33,566 nt of DNA from Candidatus Methanoperedens sp. (GTDB lineage: Archaea > Halobacteriota > Methanosarcinia > Methanosarcinales > Methanoperedenaceae), in assembly GCA_012026835.1 (NCBI GenBank), contig VEPN01000035.1, positions 1 to 33,566 of the forward strand. Direction: 5' to 3'. The translations under genes were made by a program, and so were the position numbers. The notes below the pieces were generated by a model. It searched no databases, was not told the origin of the DNA, and saw only the letters and a list, made by a program, of their open reading frames with translations. Positions 31,342 through 33,566 of this stretch are shown one piece after another. Position 1 is the first letter of the stretch. Each line of letters begins with the position of its first letter.

Positions 31342-32622
31342 TCACATCAGTCTTTCAGGTATTTTTTGTTTCCCTATCAGATCCCCGATATCCTCGCGTC
31401 CCCTTATGATATCAGCGATTCCATCTTTCACCAGTACCTCTGCGCACCTGGGTCTCCCGTTATACTGGCTGCTCATGCTGAATCCGTATGCTCCGGCATC
31501 AAGCAGGGCGATTATATCCCCTTTTTCCACGCGCGGAAGCATCCTGTCTTTTGCGAATACATCCCCGGTTTCACATATCGGCCCGGCTATGGTATAGGTC
31601 TCTTCAGGTTCTGAACCAGCTTTATTTGCCACGACCGCGTAATGGTAGGAATCATACATTGTGGGACGGACGAGAAGATTGAAACCAGCATCTACCCCAA
31701 CGAAATTCTTTGCAGCTTTCTTGACCGTGTTTACGCGGGTGAGAAGGATAGTGGTATCGCCCACAATATAACGTCCCGGCTCAAGGATGAGTTTCGGTGA
31801 GATGCCGAGGGCTTTTGTCCTCTCCTTAAAAACAGGAAGTATCGCATCCGCATGGTCGCGCGGGGTCGGGGCAGTTTCCTCCTTTTTGTAAGGTATGCCA
31901 AGGCCTGAACCCATATCCACGAACTTAAGCTTTATTCCGAGTTCTGTTATTTTTCCGACAAGGTCCATCATTTTATGCGTTGCTTCGGTAAATGGCGATG
32001 TATCAAGTATCTGCGAACCTATATGGCAGTGGATGCCGCAAGGCGAAATCCCTGAAAGGCCTGATGCTTCGCGATAGGCGCTTACGACCTCATCGGCAGG
32101 TATCCCGAACTTGGAAGTCTTAAGCCCTGTAGATATCTTGGGATGCGTCCTGGGGGATACATCTGGATTAACGCGGAACGCGATTTCAATGGTTTTTCCT
32201 GAAATTTGAGCTATTTCGGATAATGTATGCATTTCATCGCGGGAGTCAACCGATACTCTAACTCCGGTCTCAACCGCTTTTTGAAGTTCAAAATCCGTCT
32301 TTGAATTCCCGTTAAAGAGGATCTTTTCACGTGGTATTCCTGCAAGAAGAGCCATATAGAGTTCGCCGTAGCTGAATACATCCGCACCCGCGCCCTGCCT
32401 TGCAAGCATCCGCAGGATAGCAAGGCTCCCGTTTGCCTTGGCCGCATAGTAGATATCGGCATCAGGAAAAGCCTTCCTGTAAGCTGAGAAGTTGTCAATG
32501 ATGCGCGATTCATTGGTGACATAAAGCGGTGTGCCGTACTTTTCTGCAAGCTCGATCGTATCCATCCCGCTGATAACAAGGTGATTATCCCTTATTTCAA
32601 GGTGATTCTTAAGAGTGAACAT
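31342..32622 (-). CDS. lysA: Diaminopimelate decarboxylase
   Basis: The 426-residue PLP enzyme of the fold-III alanine racemase-like class decarboxylates meso-diaminopimelate to lysine. Lys62 in YYAAKAN binds PLP. HIGSQ (200-204) and EPGR (281-284) hold the cofactor phosphate and substrate, and CETGD (350-354) is the active-site motif contributed across the dimer. Length is typical. A perfect dyad (32645-32660) lies just upstream of its start, next to a TATA-like stretch, suggesting regulation. No other lysine gene is adjacent in the window. Confidence 0.96.
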   Translation of the reverse strand: MFTLKNHLEIRDNHLVISGMDTIELAEKYGTPLYVTNESRIIDNFSAYRKAFPDADIYYAAKANGSLAILRMLARQGAGADVFSYGELYMALLAGIPREKILFNGNSKTDFELQKAVETGVRVSVDSRDEMHTLSEIAQISGKTIEIAFRVNPDVSPRTHPKISTGLKTSKFGIPADEVVSAYREASGLSGISPCGIHCHIGSQILDTSPFTEATHKMMDLVGKITELGIKLKFVDMGSGLGIPYKKEETAPTPRDHADAILPVFKERTKALGISPKLILEPGRYIVGDTTILLTRVNTVKKAAKNFVGVDAGFNLLVRPTMYDSYHYAVVANKAGSEPEETYTIAGPICETGDVFAKDRMLPRVEKGDIIALLDAGAYGFSMSSQYNGRPRCAEVLVKDGIADIIRGREDIGDLIGKQKIPERLM

Positions 32623-32644
32623 AACGTTTTGATATATAATAAAT

Positions 32645-32660
32645 TAACCAAAATTGGTTA
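32645..32660. promoter_or_regulatory. Palindromic operator candidate upstream of lysA
   Basis: TAACCAA-AA-TTGGTTA is a perfect 7-bp-arm dyad, 23-38 nt upstream of the lysA ATG. It borders the AT-rich TATTATATATC on the minus strand, which may be the TATA box. A regulator bound here would block or recruit the transcription machinery. Confidence 0.5.
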
Positions 32661-32681
32661 CACCCCCAAACTTCTTTTTAT

Positions 32682-32885
32682 TTACTCTACTTTTTCGCCA
32701 AAAGCGAACTTTCTCATCACTTTATTCACTTTTATCTTGATTTTGTCGCCTACTTTTGTTTGCGGTACAAAGATGACAAATCCTTCAACTCTGGCAATAC
32801 CATCACCTTTTTTTGCGATGTCATCTATCGATACTTCATAAGTCTCCCCAACTGCAACGGGAGCACTTTTTTCACTGTTTTCCAT
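32682..32885 (-). CDS. TRAM-domain protein
   Basis: The 67-residue product is a single TRAM domain: VGETYEVSIDDIAKKGDGIARVEGFVIFVPQTKVGDKIKIKVNKV, with the conserved GDGIA and VPQ.KVGD.I.I.. segments. Stand-alone TRAM proteins are abundant RNA-binding proteins in methanogens and some act as RNA chaperones at low temperature. ATG 32885 is preferred over the GTG codon directly before it. It is upstream of lysA on the same strand with 59 nt between. Confidence 0.92.
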   Translation of the reverse strand: MENSEKSAPVAVGETYEVSIDDIAKKGDGIARVEGFVIFVPQTKVGDKIKIKVNKVMRKFAFGEKVE

Positions 32886-33076
32886 CACTATTACACATCC
32901 TTGCTGTTTGATTACAGACTAACATGATATACATAGGCGGTAAATATAACAATTTATTACCGTATATGCTTTACCTGGCAGCCTTAAATCTCTGTATGTT
33001 TTACATCTTTACTGTATATAAAACTGTTGATTTTTTGCTGTAGTGTATGCTGCCATGTATGCTGCCCAGCCCGAAA

Positions 33077-33085
33077 GTTTATATC
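33077..33085 (+). promoter_or_regulatory. TATA box upstream of last gene
   Basis: GTTTATATC lies 23-31 nt before ATG 33108, as expected for a leaderless archaeal message. Just upstream, TGTATGCTGCC is repeated twice in tandem (about 33042-33065). Confidence 0.5.
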
Positions 33086-33107
33086 ACGATAAATTAACAT
33101 ATCTTTA

Positions 33108-33407
33108 ATGGTAACCTCCAGTGTAAGGAAACGGCTTGAAGCCATAGAGCGTGATATCATACCTGCAATGTTCGTGGGTGTCCTTTCCAAGGATGATAAA
33201 TGGTTGAAAAATACGCTTGAAAATACCCTCCCCTCTCTTGAAGCGCGCGCCCTCCGGCTGGCGCAGGAATGTAAGAAGAACGGGGAATGCGGTGAAGGTG
33301 AGGCACTGTGTGATGAGGCGCGGATCAGGGCGGTATTTCAGGAAACGCGTGTCAAACTTGAAAAAGAGCACCTGACAAGGGAATCAAGGACGAGGTTTCA
33401 GCATTGA
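33108..33407 (+). CDS. Small conserved-looking protein
   Basis: The 99-residue protein is helical and charged, with three cysteines (AQECKKNGECGEGEALC) in its middle and a basic C-terminus. No family is recognised. A clear TATA box and a clean frame support a real gene. From 33408 to the end of the window nothing else is seen apart from a TATA-like tract near 33545-33560. Confidence 0.6.
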   Translation: MVTSSVRKRLEAIERDIIPAMFVGVLSKDDKWLKNTLENTLPSLEARALRLAQECKKNGECGEGEALCDEARIRAVFQETRVKLEKEHLTRESRTRFQH

Positions 33408-33566
33408 ATTGGAGATGGTTATAAGTCGTGGTGGTAGTTTGGTAAGGATGCAATATCTTTCTTTAATCCCTAATTTGACAGAAACACAAATTTTATAATG
33501 ATAAAATAGACCTACCATAACTGTTTACCAAATAAGCTATGTATTATATAAATCTATAAATACGTA

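Overview
The window looks like a chromosomal stretch of a euryarchaeon of the Methanosarcinales, possibly a Methanoperedens-type (ANME-2d) lineage. This is inferred from gene content, not from any search. The clearly archaeal core genes are the large clamp-loader subunit with a C-terminal PIP box (rfcL), a stand-alone GMP synthase glutaminase subunit (guaAA), archaeal TrmI, an Obg/YchF-type GTPase with a TGS domain, an LSm protein, a single-TRAM-domain protein and a DmrX-like flavo-ferredoxin protein of methanopterin metabolism. TATA-like boxes lie 25-45 nt before many starts.

Layout. 0-5 kb: a C-terminally truncated B12/radical-SAM gene, a lipoprotein, a LeuC/HacA-type dehydratase, an Smr protein, a small membrane protein and trmI. 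5-9 kb: a KaiC/RAD55-like ATPase that seems to start at a non-standard codon overlapping a 27-codon leader peptide, then a secreted Ig-like protein and two tandem paralogues that are membrane-anchored winged-helix regulators with an extracellular sensor domain. 9-18 kb: mostly housekeeping (rfcL, an MFS transporter, the serA - small membrane protein - guaAA operon, a 7TM/Roadblock pair, the Obg GTPase, dmrX, an LSm/Cys-rich winged-helix pair and DUF1284).

18.3-24.5 kb is a same-strand array of small 'environmental-type' genes: VOC/glyoxalase-fold, SRPBCC/AHSA1, SnoaL-like, RibD_C/DHFR-like and alpha/beta-hydrolase. It looks imported and rearranged. Three loci are hybrids in which the 5' part of a VOC gene is joined to the 3' part of an unrelated gene, one of them after three frameshifts. 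A promoter-containing repeat of about 62 bp occurs at 19555 and 23109, and one gene is a clean full-length VOC-SRPBCC fusion. The array ends in a 4TM protein and a divergent Isf-like flavoprotein/PadR pair with a 17-bp palindrome between them.

26.1-31.3 kb is a mobile or accessory island: a methyltransferase remnant, a one-gene unit followed by an attC-like structure, a hicBA toxin-antitoxin pair, a tyrosine recombinase with a C-terminal zinc ribbon, a zinc-ribbon protein, an iteron-like cluster of TTGTGATA palindromes in a convergent intergenic region, a three-gene overlapping operon headed by a VapB-like antitoxin without a toxin, and two unknown AT-rich genes. The chromosomal backbone resumes with lysA, a TRAM protein and a small conserved-looking protein.

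The strongest unusual signals are the VOC-centred hybrid genes, the iteron-like cluster, the attC-like cassette and the non-canonical start of the KaiC-like gene. No rRNA, tRNA or CRISPR array was recognised.
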